64,000 bases of DNA from Pseudomonas sp. ZH-FAD (lineage in GTDB: Bacteria; Pseudomonadota; Gammaproteobacteria; Pseudomonadales; Pseudomonadaceae): NCBI RefSeq assembly GCF_002803095.1, contig NZ_PGLR01000026.1, positions 1-64,000 of the forward strand. The letters are read 5' to 3'. The notes below the pieces were generated by a model. The model had not been told where the DNA came from. It ran no database searches and saw nothing but the letters and a program-made list of their open reading frames with translations. The translations under genes and the position numbers were made by a program. Shown piece after piece: positions 9,183 through 19,455 of this stretch (positions are counted from its first letter, which is position 1; each line of letters starts with the position of its first letter).

Positions 9183-10828
9183 AACGTCCAGCCCTCCTGC
9201 TCGCGCTCTGCGCGCCACTGGCCGAGGCCGCGCCACTGACGGCCGAGCAACAGCCGCTCAACCTGCATGCCATCGGCATGTTCTTCGTCTTCGTCATCGC
9301 CACCCTGGCGATCACCTGGTGGGCGGCGCGGCGCACCCGTTCGGCCGCCGACTTCTACAGCGCCGGCGGCGGTATCAGCGGCTTTCAGAACGGTCTGGCG
9401 ATCGCCGGCGACTACATGTCGGCGGCCACCCTGCTGGGCCTGTCCAGCCTGGTCTTCGCCCGGGGTTACGACGGCTTCGTCTACATCATCGGCTTCTTCG
9501 TCGGCTGGCCCATCGTCACCTTCCTCATGGCCGAGCGCCTGCGCAACCTGGGCCGCTACACCTTCGCCGACATCGTTTCCTACCGGCTGGACCAGACCCG
9601 CGTGCGCAGCTTCGCCGCGCTCGGCTCGCTGACCGTGGTGTGCTGCTACCTGGTGGTGCAGATGGTCGGCGCCGGCCAGTTGATCAAGCTGCTGTTCGGC
9701 CTCGACTACAGCACCGCGGTGGTGGTGGTCGGCGCGCTGATGCTGGTCTACGTGATTTTCGGCGGCATGCTCGCCACCACCTGGGTGCAGATCACCAAGG
9801 CGGTGCTGCTGCTCGGCGGCGGCACCACCCTGGCCGTGCTGGCACTGGCGCGTTTCGACTTCAGTTTCGAGACGCTGGCCGAGCAGGCCGTGGCCCTGCA
9901 TGCCAGCGGCGCGCAGATCATGGGCCCCGGCTCCCTGCTGGCCGACCCGATCAATGCGGTGTCGCTGTCGCTCGGCCTGGTCTTCGGCATCGCCGGCCTG
10001 CCGCACATCCTGATGCGTTTCTTCACCGTGCCCAACGCCCGCGAGGCGCGACGCTCGGTGCTGTTCGCCACGCTGTTCATCGGCTTCTTCTTCCTCGTGG
10101 TCTGCGCCCTGGGCTACAGCGCCATCGTCATCGTCGGCGGCGACCCGCAGTACTTCGTCGACGGCAAGCTCGGTGGCGCCCTGATCGGCGGCGGCAACAT
10201 GGTGGCCATGCACCTGGCCAAGGCGGTGGGCGGCGACCTGTTCCTCGGTTTCCTCTCCGCCGTGGCCTTCGCCACCATTCTCGCGGTGGTCGCCGGCCTG
10301 GCCCTGGCCGGCGCCTCGGCCATCTCCCATGACCTTTACGCCTCGGTGCTGAAGAAAGGCCGCGCCAACGAGAAGGACGAGATGCGCGTCTCACGCATCG
10401 CCACGGTGGCCATCGGTATGGTCGCCATCGGCCTGGGCATTCTCTTCGAGCAGATGAACATCGCCTTCCTGGTCGGCCTGACCTTCGGCGTGGCCGCCTC
10501 GGCCAACTTCCCGGTGCTGATCATGGCCATGTACTGGGACGGCCTGACCACCCGTGGTGCGGTCTATGGCGGCCTGGCCGGCCTGATCAGCGCCCTGGCC
10601 CTGGTGACCGGCTCGCCCTCGGTGTGGGTCGGCGTGCTGGGCCATGCCGAGGCGCTGTTCCCCTACGACCAGCCCGCGCTGTTCTCCATGCCGCTGGCCT
10701 TCGTCACCATAGTGCTGGTCTCCAAGCTGGACCGCAGCAAGCGCGCCCAGGCCGAGCGCGCCGCCTACGCCGATCAGTTCGTGCGGGCCCAGACCGGCTT
10801 CGGCGCAGCCGCCGCCAGCAGTCACTGA
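9179..10828 (+). CDS. actP: ActP-like sodium/solute symporter for acetate and short-chain carboxylates
   Basis: A protein of 549 residues in the sodium:solute symporter family, with a signal peptide ([19 protein letters not shown]) and about 13 membrane helices. The signature [30 protein letters not shown] and the segment [25 protein letters not shown] are typical of ActP. The start overlaps the DUF485 stop by four bases. With an acyl-CoA ligase operon next downstream, the substrate may be a short or branched carboxylate rather than acetate alone. A good terminator follows at 10880-10913. Confidence 0.92.
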   Translation: MKRPALLLALCAPLAEAAPLTAEQQPLNLHAIGMFFVFVIATLAITWWAARRTRSAADFYSAGGGISGFQNGLAIAGDYMSAATLLGLSSLVFARGYDGFVYIIGFFVGWPIVTFLMAERLRNLGRYTFADIVSYRLDQTRVRSFAALGSLTVVCCYLVVQMVGAGQLIKLLFGLDYSTAVVVVGALMLVYVIFGGMLATTWVQITKAVLLLGGGTTLAVLALARFDFSFETLAEQAVALHASGAQIMGPGSLLADPINAVSLSLGLVFGIAGLPHILMRFFTVPNAREARRSVLFATLFIGFFFLVVCALGYSAIVIVGGDPQYFVDGKLGGALIGGGNMVAMHLAKAVGGDLFLGFLSAVAFATILAVVAGLALAGASAISHDLYASVLKKGRANEKDEMRVSRIATVAIGMVAIGLGILFEQMNIAFLVGLTFGVAASANFPVLIMAMYWDGLTTRGAVYGGLAGLISALALVTGSPSVWVGVLGHAEALFPYDQPALFSMPLAFVTIVLVSKLDRSKRAQAERAAYADQFVRAQTGFGAAAASSH

Positions 10829-10879
10829 CGCGACCCACGTGGCGCCAACCCCTGGCGCCTCCCTGGGGCGTAAGGCCCC

Positions 10880-10913
10880 AAGCGCGACCAAGTTCCTTGC
10901 GTCGCGCTTTTTT
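10880..10913 (+). terminator. Intrinsic terminator after actP
   Basis: AAGCGCGAC at 10880-10888 pairs with GTCGCGCTT at 10901-10909, a perfect 9-bp stem with a 12-base loop. The T-run extends to 10913. Confidence 0.85.
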
Positions 10914-10995
10914 ATGCCTGCGTATCAGGTCCTTCCCTCCATGCCCACCGCCAGGCCGGACCGTCGAGAAGCCATGGGGGACATCGCTGCGCGAC

Positions 10996-11063
10996 ATGCA
11001 ACATTTTTGCATATCGCACCTGAATCGATACGTGTTCTTATCCTAACAATGCCTACCTATACT
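10996..11063 (+). promoter_or_regulatory. Candidate operator and -10 box ahead of the acyl-CoA ligase operon
   Basis: The rest of the 416-base gap after actP is regulatory in appearance. A palindrome ATGCAA-CATTT-TTGCAT lies at 10996-11012. A TATACT hexamer lies at 11058-11063, with only a weak -35 (TTCTTA at 11035-11040), which suggests an activated promoter. The regulator is unknown. Confidence 0.4.
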
Positions 11064-11126
11064 GGACTCACCAGCCTGGTGATAAAACCGGGCCAGTCCC
11101 AACAAAAATAAACAAGGGCACTCGCC

Positions 11127-11210
11127 ATGAAACCATCCTCCGCTGCCACCCTCCTCCCGCCATCGACCGCCCGCATGTGCCTCGTCCATGCCGGCCACCG
11201 CGCCGCCTGA
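11127..11210 (+). CDS. Possible 27-residue leader peptide
   Basis: A short frame, MKPSSAATLLPPSTARMCLVHAGHRAA, starts 8 bases after AAGGG and ends 34 bases before the acyl-CoA ligase start. The ribosome site is good, but I recognise no family and the composition could be chance in GC-rich DNA. If translated it might be a leader controlling the operon. Confidence 0.2.
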   Translation: MKPSSAATLLPPSTARMCLVHAGHRAA

Positions 11211-11244
11211 CCGCCCGTACCGCGCCGATCGCAGGAGAACCGCC

Positions 11245-12945
11245 ATGAACCGCAACAGCCAACCCTTCGTCGCCGCACGCGACTTCCTCCTGGCCCACCG
11301 CACCGACTACGCCACCGCGGTGCGCGACTTCCGCTGGCCGCAGTTGCACCAGTTCAACTGGGCACTGGACTACTTCGACGCCATGGCCGAGGGCACCCAG
11401 GCGCCGGCGCTGTGGATAGTCGAGGAAGACGGCAGCGAGCAGCGCTACAGCTTCGCCGAACTGACCGAGCGCTCCAACCGCGTGGCCAACCACCTGCGCG
11501 CCCTCGGCGTGCGCCGTGGCGAACGCATGCTGCTGATGCTGGGCAACCACATCGCCCTGTGGGAAACCATGCTCGCTGCCTTCAAGCTCGGCGCCGTGGT
11601 GATCCCGGCCACCGCCCTGCTCACCGCCGAGGACCTGCGCGACCGTATCGATCGCGGCCAGGTACGCCACCTGGTGGTGGGCAGCGAGCACACCGGCAAG
11701 TTCGCCGACCTGGCCGCAGACTGCACGCGCATCTGCGTCGGTGCACCGGTGGCGGGCTGGACGCCGCACCAGGCCTACGCGGAGCACGCCAGCGCGTTCA
11801 CTGCCGAGGGCACCACCCTGGCCACCGACCCCATGCTGCTGTACTTCACCTCCGGCACCACCAGCAAACCGAAGATGGTCCTGCACAGCCACCAGAGCTA
11901 CCCGGTCGGCCACCTCTCGACCATGTACTGGATCGGCCTGCAGCCGGGCGACCTGCACCTGAACATCTCCTCGCCGGGCTGGGCCAAGCACGCCTGGAGC
12001 TGTTTCTTCGCGCCATGGAACGCCGGCGCCTGCATCTTCATCCACAACGTCGCCCGCTTCAGCGCTCCGGCCCTGCTCGGCGTGCTGGAAAAATACGGCG
12101 TCACCAGCCTGTGCGCGCCGCCCACGGTATGGCGCATGCTGATCCAGGAAGACCTGGCCAGCCTGAAAGGCCGCCTGCGCCTACGCGAACTGGTGGGTGC
12201 CGGCGAGCCGCTCAATCCGGAAATCATCGAGCAGATCCAGCATGCCTGGGGCCTGGGGTTGCGCGACGGTTTCGGCCAGTCGGAAACCACCGCCCTGGTC
12301 GGCAACACCCCCGGCCAGCCGCTCAAACCCGGGTCGATGGGCCGTCCGCTGCCCGGCTACCGGGTGTGCATGCTCGACCCCGACGGCCAGCCGGCCAGCG
12401 ACGGCGAGGTGGCCCTGCCGCTGGAGCCCCATCCGCTGGGCCTGATGCTGTGCTACGAGGACAGCCCGGAGAAGACTGCCGAGGTGATGCGCGGCGGTTA
12501 CTACCGCACCGGCGACACCGCGTCGGTCGACGCCGACGGCTACGTCACCTTCGTTGGCCGCGCCGATGACGTGTTCAAGGCCTCCGACTACCGCATCAGC
12601 CCCTTCGAGCTGGAGAGCGCACTGATCGAGCACCCGGCGGTGATGGAGGTGGCGGTCGTGCCGAGCCCGGACCCGGTACGCCTGGCCGTGCCCAAGGCCT
12701 TCCTCATCCTCGCCCACGACGAACCCGGCAGCGCCGCGCTGGCGGAAAACATCCTGGCCTTCGCCCGCGAGCACCTGGCGCCCTACAAGCGGGTGCGGCG
12801 CATCGAGTTCGTCACCGAGCTGCCCAAGACCATCTCCGGGAAGATCCGCCGGGTCGAACTGCGGCAGATGGAAGTGCAGCGCCGCCAGGGCGAACGCAGC
12901 GCGCAGGAATACTTCGAAGAAGACTTCCCGCAGCTCAAGGGCTGA
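11245..12945 (+). CDS. AMP-forming acyl-CoA ligase, probably for short or branched acids
   Basis: A ligase of 566 residues in the ANL superfamily that activates a carboxylate to its CoA ester through an acyl-AMP. The start at 11245 follows CAGGAGAACC; an in-frame ATG at 11188 lacks such a site. Visible motifs are the P-loop [17 protein letters not shown] (about 195-211), [43 protein letters not shown], and the catalytic Lys region [15 protein letters not shown] near the C-terminus. [14 protein letters not shown] resembles the ACSM/medium-chain group. Being first in an operon with isobutyryl-CoA enzymes, isobutyrate or a related acid is the best guess for its substrate. Confidence 0.88.
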   Translation: MNRNSQPFVAARDFLLAHRTDYATAVRDFRWPQLHQFNWALDYFDAMAEGTQAPALWIVEEDGSEQRYSFAELTERSNRVANHLRALGVRRGERMLLMLGNHIALWETMLAAFKLGAVVIPATALLTAEDLRDRIDRGQVRHLVVGSEHTGKFADLAADCTRICVGAPVAGWTPHQAYAEHASAFTAEGTTLATDPMLLYFTSGTTSKPKMVLHSHQSYPVGHLSTMYWIGLQPGDLHLNISSPGWAKHAWSCFFAPWNAGACIFIHNVARFSAPALLGVLEKYGVTSLCAPPTVWRMLIQEDLASLKGRLRLRELVGAGEPLNPEIIEQIQHAWGLGLRDGFGQSETTALVGNTPGQPLKPGSMGRPLPGYRVCMLDPDGQPASDGEVALPLEPHPLGLMLCYEDSPEKTAEVMRGGYYRTGDTASVDADGYVTFVGRADDVFKASDYRISPFELESALIEHPAVMEVAVVPSPDPVRLAVPKAFLILAHDEPGSAALAENILAFAREHLAPYKRVRRIEFVTELPKTISGKIRRVELRQMEVQRRQGERSAQEYFEEDFPQLKG

Positions 12946-13045
12946 AACCGGGCCGGCCCGCCGGCCCTCCGCAAACCACCCCGACCTCTCGGCTGCACCG
13001 GCCGAGGGGCCCCACTCGACCTCAAGAAAGCAGGCAGGACCGAAA

Positions 13046-14554
13046 ATGACCTCTTCCAGCGTTCCCAGCGTCAAGCTGCTCATCAACGGCGAATTCGTCG
13101 AATCCAAGACCACCCAGTGGCGCGACGTGGTCAACCCGGCCACCCAGCAGGTGCTGGCCCGCGTGCCCTTCGCCACGGCCGCCGAAATGGACGCCGCCGT
13201 GGCCGCCGCCAAGGAAGCCTTCAAGACCTGGCGCAAGACCCCGATCGGCGCCCGCGCGCGGATCTTCCTCAAATACCAGCAACTGATCCGCGACAACATC
13301 AAGCAGCTGGCCGCCCTGCTCACCGCCGAACAGGGCAAGACCCTGCCCGATGCCGAAGGCGACGTGTTCCGCGGCCTGGAAGTGGTCGAGCATGCCGCCA
13401 GCATCGGCACCCTGCAGATGGGCGAGCTGGCCAACAACGTCGCCGGCGGCGTCGACACCTACACCCTGCTGCAACCCCTGGGCGTATGCGCCGGCATCAC
13501 CCCGTTCAACTTCCCGGCGATGATCCCGCTGTGGATGTTCCCCATGGCCATCGCCTGCGGCAACACCTTCGTGCTCAAGCCGTCCGAGCAGGACCCGCTG
13601 GTGACCATGCGCCTGGTCGAACTGGCCCTGGAGGCCGGCGTGCCCAAGGGCGTGCTCAACGTCATCCATGGCGGGGTCGATGCGGTGAACCTGCTGTGCG
13701 ACCACCCGGACATCAAGGCGGTGTCCTTCGTCGGTTCGACCCAGGTCGGCACCCACGTCTACAACCGCGCCAGCCAGAACGGCAAGCGCGCACAGTGCAT
13801 GATGGGAGCGAAGAACCACGCCATCGTGCTGCCCGACGCCAACAAGCAGCAGACCCTCAACAACCTGCTCGGCGCCTCCTTCGGCGCCGCCGGCCAGCGC
13901 TGCATGGCCCTGCCGGTGGTGATCCTGGTCGGCGAGGCGCAGGCCTGGTTGCCGGAGCTGATCGAGCGCACCAAGACCCTCAAGGTGAACGCCGGCACCG
14001 AGCCGGGCACCGACATCGGCCCGGTGATCTCCTGCGCCGCCCTGGAGCGCATCACCGGCCTGATCGCCAAGGGCGTCGAGGAAGGCGCCAAGCTGGAACT
14101 GGACGGTCGCAACCCGCACGTGCCGGGCTATCAGGACGGCAACTTCGTCGGCCCGACCATCTTCTCCGGAGTCACCGCGCAGATGACCGTGTACCGCGAG
14201 GAAATCTTCGGCCCGGTGCTGTGCGTGATGCAGGCCGCCAGCCTGCAGGAGGCGATCGACATCATCAACGCCAACCCGAACGGCAACGGCACCGCCCTGT
14301 TCACCCGCTCCGGCGCCGCCGCGCGGCACTTCCAGGAAGAGATCGACGTCGGCCAGGTGGGCATCAACGTGCCGATCCCGGTACCGGTGCCGCTGTTCTC
14401 CTTCTCCGGCTCGCGCGCCTCCAAGCTCGGCGACCTGGGCCCCTACGGCAAGCAGGTGGTGACCTTCTACACCCAGACCAAGACCGTCACCCAGCGCTGG
14501 TTCGACGAGGATGCCGACGGCGGTGCGGTGAACACCACCATCACCCTGAAATGA
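13046..14554 (+). CDS. mmsA: MmsA, CoA-acylating methylmalonate-semialdehyde dehydrogenase
   Basis: An NAD-dependent enzyme of 502 residues that converts methylmalonate semialdehyde and CoA to propionyl-CoA and CO2, the last step of valine breakdown. The family start ([36 protein letters not shown]) and the nucleophile Cys286 in [13 protein letters not shown] are visible. AGGCAGGA lies about 8 bases before the ATG. It is second in the acyl-CoA ligase operon. The short gap before it (12946-13045) holds GC-rich hairpins and no gene. Confidence 0.95.
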   Translation: MTSSSVPSVKLLINGEFVESKTTQWRDVVNPATQQVLARVPFATAAEMDAAVAAAKEAFKTWRKTPIGARARIFLKYQQLIRDNIKQLAALLTAEQGKTLPDAEGDVFRGLEVVEHAASIGTLQMGELANNVAGGVDTYTLLQPLGVCAGITPFNFPAMIPLWMFPMAIACGNTFVLKPSEQDPLVTMRLVELALEAGVPKGVLNVIHGGVDAVNLLCDHPDIKAVSFVGSTQVGTHVYNRASQNGKRAQCMMGAKNHAIVLPDANKQQTLNNLLGASFGAAGQRCMALPVVILVGEAQAWLPELIERTKTLKVNAGTEPGTDIGPVISCAALERITGLIAKGVEEGAKLELDGRNPHVPGYQDGNFVGPTIFSGVTAQMTVYREEIFGPVLCVMQAASLQEAIDIINANPNGNGTALFTRSGAAARHFQEEIDVGQVGINVPIPVPVPLFSFSGSRASKLGDLGPYGKQVVTFYTQTKTVTQRWFDEDADGGAVNTTITLK

Positions 14555-14600
14555 CCACCCGGGCCGGCGTCCGCGCGCCGGCCCCGCCAGGAACACGCCG

Positions 14601-15374
14601 ATGAACTACGAAACCCTGCTGGTCGAGGTGCGCGAGCGCGTCGGCCTGATCACCCTCAACCGGCCGCAGGCGCTCAACGCGCTGAACAGCCAGCTGATCG
14701 CAGAACTGAACCAGGCCCTCGACCGCCTGGAGGCCGACCCGGAGGTCGGCTGCCTGGTCATCACCGGCTCGGCCAAGGCCTTCGCCGCCGGCGCCGACAT
14801 CAAGGAAATGGCCGACAAGGGCTTTCCGCAGATCTACCTGGACGATTTCTTCGCCGCCGCCGACCGCATCGCCGCGCGGCGCAAGCCGATCATCGCCGCG
14901 GTGGCCGGCTACGCCCTGGGCGGCGGCTGCGAACTGGCGCTGATGTGCGACTTCATCTACGCCGCCGACAACGCCCGCTTCGGCCTGCCGGAGCTGAGCC
15001 TGGGGGTGATCCCCGGCATCGGCGGCACCCAGCGTCTGACCCGCGCGCTGGGCAAGGCCAAGGCCATGGAGCTGTGCCTGACCGGCCGCCAGCTGCATGC
15101 CGAAGAGGCCGAGCGCGCCGGCCTGGTGGCCCGCGTGCTGCCGGCCGCCGAGCTGCTGGAACGCACCCTGGAAGCGGCCCGCGGCATCGCCGGCAAATCC
15201 CTGCCGGCGGCGATGATGATCAAGGAATGCGTCAACCGCGCCGAGGAGATCGGCCTGGCCGAAGGCGTGCGTTTCGAGCGCCGCCTGTTTCACTCGCTGT
15301 TCGCCAGTCACGACCAGAAGGAAGGCATGCAGGCCTTCGTCGCCAAGCGTGCGCCGAACTTCCGCCATCACTGA
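14601..15374 (+). CDS. Enoyl-CoA hydratase (crotonase family)
   Basis: A protein of 257 residues that should hydrate methacrylyl-CoA to 3-hydroxyisobutyryl-CoA in this operon. The crotonase oxyanion-hole segments are [12 protein letters not shown] and [44 protein letters not shown], and they carry both catalytic Glu residues expected of hydratases (ELALMCD and LPELSLG). The ATG is preceded by CCAGGAACACGCC. The family is also close to EchA/FadB-type hydratases, so the exact substrate rests on context. Confidence 0.9.
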   Translation: MNYETLLVEVRERVGLITLNRPQALNALNSQLIAELNQALDRLEADPEVGCLVITGSAKAFAAGADIKEMADKGFPQIYLDDFFAAADRIAARRKPIIAAVAGYALGGGCELALMCDFIYAADNARFGLPELSLGVIPGIGGTQRLTRALGKAKAMELCLTGRQLHAEEAERAGLVARVLPAAELLERTLEAARGIAGKSLPAAMMIKECVNRAEEIGLAEGVRFERRLFHSLFASHDQKEGMQAFVAKRAPNFRHH

Positions 15375-15410
15375 ATCGCTGCCGCCACCCTCATCTACGG
15401 AGTATCCACC

Positions 15411-16301
15411 ATGCATATCGGATTTCTCGGCCTCGGCAACATGGGCGCCCCCATGGCCCGCAACCTGCTCAAGGCCGGCCACAGCCTGACCGTCTTCGAC
15501 CCCTTCACCCAGGCCGTCGCCGCGCTGGTGGAGGCCGGCGCCAGCGCCGCCGCCTCGCCCACCGCGGTGGCCAAGGCCGGGGTCGAGGTGATCGTCACCA
15601 TGCTGCCGACCGCCGCCCACGTGAAACAGGTCTACCTGGGCAAGGACGGCCTGCTGGCCCATGTCGGGCAGGGCGTGTTGCTGATCGACAGCTCCACCAT
15701 CGACCCGCTGAGCGCCCGCGAGGTGGCGACCCTGGCCACCGCCCAGGGCAATCCCATGCTCGATGCACCGGTTTCCGGCGGCACCGGCGGCGCCGCGGCC
15801 GGTACCCTGACCTTCATGGTCGGCGGCTCGGTCAGCGTGTTCGACCAGGCCTTGCCGATCCTCTCGGCCATGGGCAAGAACGTGGTGCACTGCGGCAGCG
15901 CCGGCAACGGCCAGGTGGCCAAGATCGCCAACAACATGCTGCTGGGCATCTCCATGGTCGGCGTCGCCGAAGCCATGGCACTGGGCGTGGCCCTGGGCAT
16001 GGATGCCAAGGTGCTGGCCGGCATCATCAACACCTCCAGCGGTCGTTGCTGGAGCTCTGAGGTGTACAACCCCTTCCCCGGCGTGCTGGACAACGTGCCC
16101 GCCGCGCGCGGCTACAGCGGTGGCTTCGGCAGCGACCTGATGCTCAAGGACCTCGGCCTGGCCACCGATGCCGCACGCCACGCGCGCCAGCCGGTGCCGC
16201 TCGGCGCCACCGCCCAGCAGCTGTACCAGACCTTCAGCCTGCAGGGCCATGGCGGCCTGGACTTCTCCGCGATCATCAACCTGTTCCGTCGGGAAGCCTG
16301 A
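15411..16301 (+). CDS. mmsB: MmsB, 3-hydroxyisobutyrate dehydrogenase
   Basis: An NAD-dependent dehydrogenase of 296 residues that oxidises 3-hydroxyisobutyrate to methylmalonate semialdehyde. The N-terminus MHIGFLGLGNMGAPMARNLLKAGH is the dinucleotide-binding Rossmann motif. The substrate loop DAPVSGGTGGAAAGTL follows, and the catalytic Lys171 lies in NGQVAKIANNMLLG. ACGGAG stands upstream of the ATG. It ends two bases before the next gene, consistent with a tight operon. Confidence 0.95.
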   Translation: MHIGFLGLGNMGAPMARNLLKAGHSLTVFDPFTQAVAALVEAGASAAASPTAVAKAGVEVIVTMLPTAAHVKQVYLGKDGLLAHVGQGVLLIDSSTIDPLSAREVATLATAQGNPMLDAPVSGGTGGAAAGTLTFMVGGSVSVFDQALPILSAMGKNVVHCGSAGNGQVAKIANNMLLGISMVGVAEAMALGVALGMDAKVLAGIINTSSGRCWSSEVYNPFPGVLDNVPAARGYSGGFGSDLMLKDLGLATDAARHARQPVPLGATAQQLYQTFSLQGHGGLDFSAIINLFRREA

Positions 16302-16303
16302 AC

Positions 16304-17389
16304 ATGAGCCAGGAGCAAGCGGTACTGGCCGAGGTGCGCAACGGCATCGGCCATCTGATGCTGAACCGTCCCGAGGGCCTCAACGCCCTCGACCTGCCCA
16401 TGGTGCGCCTGCTCTGCCGCCACCTGTGGGCCTGGGAGCAGGACCCGGCGATAGTCGCCGTGGTCCTGCGTGCCGCCGGCGGCAAGGCGTTCTGCGCTGG
16501 CGGCGACATCCGCATGCTGTACGAGAGCCAGCGCGCCGGCGACAACCAGAACGTGCTGTTTCTTGAAGAGGAATACGCCCTCGACGAATACCTGCACGGC
16601 TACGCCAAGCCGGTACTGGCGCTGATGGACGGTTACGTGCTCGGCGGCGGCATGGGTCTGGCCCAGGCCGCCTCGTTGCGGGTGATCACCGAGCGCACGC
16701 GGATGGGCATGCCTGAGGTCGGCATCGGTTTCTTCCCCGATGTCGGCGGCAGCTACTTCCTGCCACGCCTGCCGGGCGAGCTGGGTGTGTACCTGGGTGT
16801 CACCGGCGTGCAGGTGCGCGCCGCCGACGCGCTCTACGCCGGCCTGGCCGACTACTGCCTGGGCAGCGAGCGGCTTGCCGAACTGGACACCCGTCTCGAC
16901 CAGCTGCAGTGGAGCGCCTCGCCCCGCGAGGATCTGAGCGCACTGCTCGCCGAGCTGGCCACCGTGCGCATCCCCGGCTCCGAGCTGAAGGCCCTGCGTC
17001 TGGCGATCGACCAGCATTTCGCCCTGCCCGACCTGCTGGCGATTCGCGACGCGCTGCACCGGGAGAATCGCCCGGAGCTGCGCGACTGGGCCGAGGAAAC
17101 CCTGCGCCTACTCGACAGCCGCTCACCGCTGGCGATGGCGGTGTCCCTGGAGCTGCTGCGCCGCGGCCGCTACCTGAGCCTGGCCGACTGCTTCGCCCTG
17201 GAGCTGCACCTGGACTATCAGTGGTTCGCCAAGGGCGACCTGATGGAAGGCGTGCGCGCCCTGATCATCGACAAGGACAAGCAGCCGCGCTGGAACCCGC
17301 CCACCCTGGATGAACTGGCGCCGGCGCGGGTGCAGGCCTTCTTCAACGGCTTCCGCCCGGCCTCCGGCAAGCCCCTTCGCACCGCCTGA
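16304..17389 (+). CDS. 3-hydroxyisobutyryl-CoA hydrolase
   Basis: A crotonase-fold hydrolase of 361 residues, longer than ordinary hydratases and the usual length for the HIBCH type. It should free 3-hydroxyisobutyrate from its CoA ester for MmsB. Visible features are LMLNRPEGLNALDLPMVRLL, GKAFCAGGDIRMLYE, and DGYVLGGGMGLAQAASLRVITERTRMGMPEVGIGFFPDVGGSYFLPRLPG. The C-terminal region LMEGVRALIIDKDKQPRWNPPTLDEL is characteristic of the group. It starts two bases after mmsB ends. Confidence 0.94.
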   Translation: MSQEQAVLAEVRNGIGHLMLNRPEGLNALDLPMVRLLCRHLWAWEQDPAIVAVVLRAAGGKAFCAGGDIRMLYESQRAGDNQNVLFLEEEYALDEYLHGYAKPVLALMDGYVLGGGMGLAQAASLRVITERTRMGMPEVGIGFFPDVGGSYFLPRLPGELGVYLGVTGVQVRAADALYAGLADYCLGSERLAELDTRLDQLQWSASPREDLSALLAELATVRIPGSELKALRLAIDQHFALPDLLAIRDALHRENRPELRDWAEETLRLLDSRSPLAMAVSLELLRRGRYLSLADCFALELHLDYQWFAKGDLMEGVRALIIDKDKQPRWNPPTLDELAPARVQAFFNGFRPASGKPLRTA

Positions 17390-17401
17390 GCGCAGGAGAA
17401 C

Positions 17402-18556
17402 ATGATGAACGATCTGCAACTGACCGAAGAACAACGCATGATCCGCGACATGGCGCGCGACTTCGCCCGCAGCGAGGTGGCGCCCCACGCCCAGGCCTGG
17501 GAGCAGGCCGGCTGGATCGACGACGCCGTGGTGGCGCAGATGGGCGAACTGGGTCTGCTCGGCATGGTGGTGCCGGACGCCTGGGGCGGCAGCTACACCG
17601 ACTATGTGGCCTATGCCCTGGCCGTGGAGGAAATCTCCGCCGGCGACGGCGCCCTCGGCGCGCTGATGAGCATCCACAACTCGGTGGGCTGCGGGCCGCT
17701 GCTCAAGTACGGCAGCGCGGCCCAGCAGGACGCCTGGCTGCCGGCGCTGGCCAGCGGCCAGGCCATCGGCTGCTTCTGCCTGACCGAACCGCAGGCCGGC
17801 TCCGAAGCCAACAACCTGCGTACCCAGGCGTTGCTGCAGGACGGCCACTGGGTGCTCAACGGCGCCAAGCAGTTCGTCAGCAACGGCAAGCGTGCGCAGC
17901 TGGCCATCGTCTTCGCGGTGACCGATCCGGCGCTGGGCAAGAAGGGCCTGTCGGCCTTTCTGGTGCCGACCGACACGCCCGGCTTCGTGGTCGAGCGCAG
18001 CGAGCACAAGATGGGCATCAAGGCCTCGGACACCTGCGCGGTGACCCTGCAGGACTGCCGCATTCCGCAAGACAACCTGCTCGGCGAGCGCGGCAAGGGC
18101 CTGGCCATCGCCCTGGCCAACCTCGAGGGCGGGCGCATCGGCATTGCCGCCCAGGCCCTGGGGATCGCCCGCGCGGCCTTCGAGGCGGCGCTGGGCTATT
18201 CGCGCGAGCGCGTGCAGTTCGGCAAGCCGATCGCCGAGCACCAGAGCGTGGCCAACCTGCTGGCCGACATGCACACCCGGCTCAACGCCGCGCGCCTGCT
18301 GATCCTGCATGCCGCGCAGCTGAAGAGCGCCGGCCTGAGCTGCCTGTCGGAGGCCTCGCAGGCCAAGCTGTTCGCCTCGGAAATGGCCGAATGGGTGTGT
18401 TCCAAGGCCATCCAGATCCACGGCGGCTACGGCTACCTGGAGGACTTCCCGGTGGAGAAGTACTACCGCGACGCGCGCATCACCCAGATCTACGAGGGTT
18501 CCAGCGAGATCCAGCGGCTGCTGATCGCCCGCGAGCTGGCGCACTACCCGCTCTGA
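17402..18556 (+). CDS. Acyl-CoA dehydrogenase, probably isobutyryl-CoA dehydrogenase
   Basis: An FAD enzyme of 384 residues. CAGGAG precedes two adjacent ATG codons (17402 and 17405). The flavin-binding segment [18 protein letters not shown] and the C-terminal [44 protein letters not shown] are clear. The catalytic base is Glu365 in IYEGSS, the position used by short-chain and isobutyryl-CoA dehydrogenases rather than by isovaleryl-CoA dehydrogenase. Last gene of the operon, it supplies methacrylyl-CoA to the hydratase. Confidence 0.9.
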   Translation: MMNDLQLTEEQRMIRDMARDFARSEVAPHAQAWEQAGWIDDAVVAQMGELGLLGMVVPDAWGGSYTDYVAYALAVEEISAGDGALGALMSIHNSVGCGPLLKYGSAAQQDAWLPALASGQAIGCFCLTEPQAGSEANNLRTQALLQDGHWVLNGAKQFVSNGKRAQLAIVFAVTDPALGKKGLSAFLVPTDTPGFVVERSEHKMGIKASDTCAVTLQDCRIPQDNLLGERGKGLAIALANLEGGRIGIAAQALGIARAAFEAALGYSRERVQFGKPIAEHQSVANLLADMHTRLNAARLLILHAAQLKSAGLSCLSEASQAKLFASEMAEWVCSKAIQIHGGYGYLEDFPVEKYYRDARITQIYEGSSEIQRLLIARELAHYPL

Positions 18557-18614
18557 CGCAACGGCGGGCGCCACGCACCCGCCCTTCTGCCGAACCTGCC
18601 GCGGAGTTGTCCGT

Positions 18615-18767
18615 GCTCGACCTGCCACCGGCGAGGCGCTGCGCAATCTCGGCGACCTCGCTACATCCATCGCCAGCACCACCCTGGAGCAAGCCCACGT
18701 GAGCGAAGATATCAACCAGAACGTCACCCAGGCCGAGGACCGCGCCCCGGAGCAGTTCCGTGTCTAG
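18615..18767 (+). pseudogene. Possible remnant of a methyl-accepting chemotaxis protein C-terminus
   Basis: The gap between the acyl-CoA dehydrogenase and TetR genes contains an open frame reading TGEALRNLGDLATSIASTTLEQ followed by AHVSEDINQNVTQAEDRA and a TAG stop. IAS-x4-EQ-x3-SEDINQNV resembles the conserved C-terminal part of chemoreceptor signalling domains (IASA-EEQ-VAEEINRNV). There is no upstream receptor. A GTG at 18699 with GGAG before it could start a 22-codon coupled leader for TetR instead. The similarity was judged by eye. Confidence 0.35.
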
Positions 18768-19383
18768 CCCGGTGGCACGCCCGGCGCCGCGCAGCAAGGC
18801 CGGAATACGCTATCAGGATGCCCAGCGCGCGGCGCTGGAGCTGTTCGCCGAGCGTGGTTTCAGTCGCGTCGGCATGCGCGACCTGGCCGCCCACATGGGT
18901 ATTGCCGCAGGCTCGCTGTACAACCATATCGAGAGCAAGGAAGCGCTGCTGTTCGAGTTCATCGAGGAGTTCTACAGCGCCCTGACGCTGGGCGCCGAAC
19001 AACTGCTCAAGAGCCAGCCCGAAGCAACAAGTCGGCTGCGCGCGCTGCTCGAACGCCACCTGCAGCTGCACCAGAGCATGCCCCTGCACTTTCGCCTGGC
19101 CGAATACGAGCTGTGCTGCCTGCCGCCCGAGCCGCTGGAGCAGATCCTCGAGCTGCGCGAGCGCTACGAACAGCACTGGCTGCAGGCAGTGGCGCCGCTG
19201 TGCGGCCAGGTGCCCGACGCTGTCCGTCGCGGTGCGGTACGGGCCATCGTCTCGCTGCTCAACCAGCTGCCGGCCTGGACCCAGGCTGCCTGCGACGAGC
19301 CCGCCAGCCGCCTGCGCCTGCAGCAGGAGATGGTCCTGGGCGCGTTGGCTGGCGCGCTTGGCATGGCCGTTCACGCCTTCTGA
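18760..19383 (+). CDS. TetR-family transcriptional regulator
   Basis: A regulator of 207 residues with the TetR N-terminal helix-turn-helix (YQDAQRAALELFAERGFSRVGMRDLAAHMGIAAGSLYNHIESKEALLFEFIEEF) and a ligand-binding C-terminus. The start is a GTG at 18760 with GGAG about 7 bases upstream. It lies between the valine-type and leucine-type operons, so acyl-CoA or fatty-acid control is plausible, but no operator for it is evident. Confidence 0.88.
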   Translation: MSSPVARPAPRSKAGIRYQDAQRAALELFAERGFSRVGMRDLAAHMGIAAGSLYNHIESKEALLFEFIEEFYSALTLGAEQLLKSQPEATSRLRALLERHLQLHQSMPLHFRLAEYELCCLPPEPLEQILELRERYEQHWLQAVAPLCGQVPDAVRRGAVRAIVSLLNQLPAWTQAACDEPASRLRLQQEMVLGALAGALGMAVHAF

Positions 19384-19398
19384 CGGCATCGTCCGCAC

Positions 19399-19437
19399 TT
19401 GACAGGGGTGCTTCTCCAGCTTTACGTTAACGTAAAG
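19399..19437 (+). promoter_or_regulatory. LiuR operator and promoter of the liu operon
   Basis: CTTTACGTTAACGTAAAG at 19420-19437 is an 18-bp perfect palindrome. A TTGACA -35 box lies at 19399-19404, so the palindrome covers the -10 region. It fits the known LiuR-type MerR operators of branched-chain amino-acid operons. Repression of liuRABCDE by LiuR is the likely outcome. Confidence 0.8.
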
Positions 19438-19455
19438 GTAAACGAGAACACCCCG

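Noticed and set aside
14541-16250. Long antisense frame across the hydratase and mmsB
   Set aside because: It has no ribosome site or recognisable domain; the sense-strand genes are clear.
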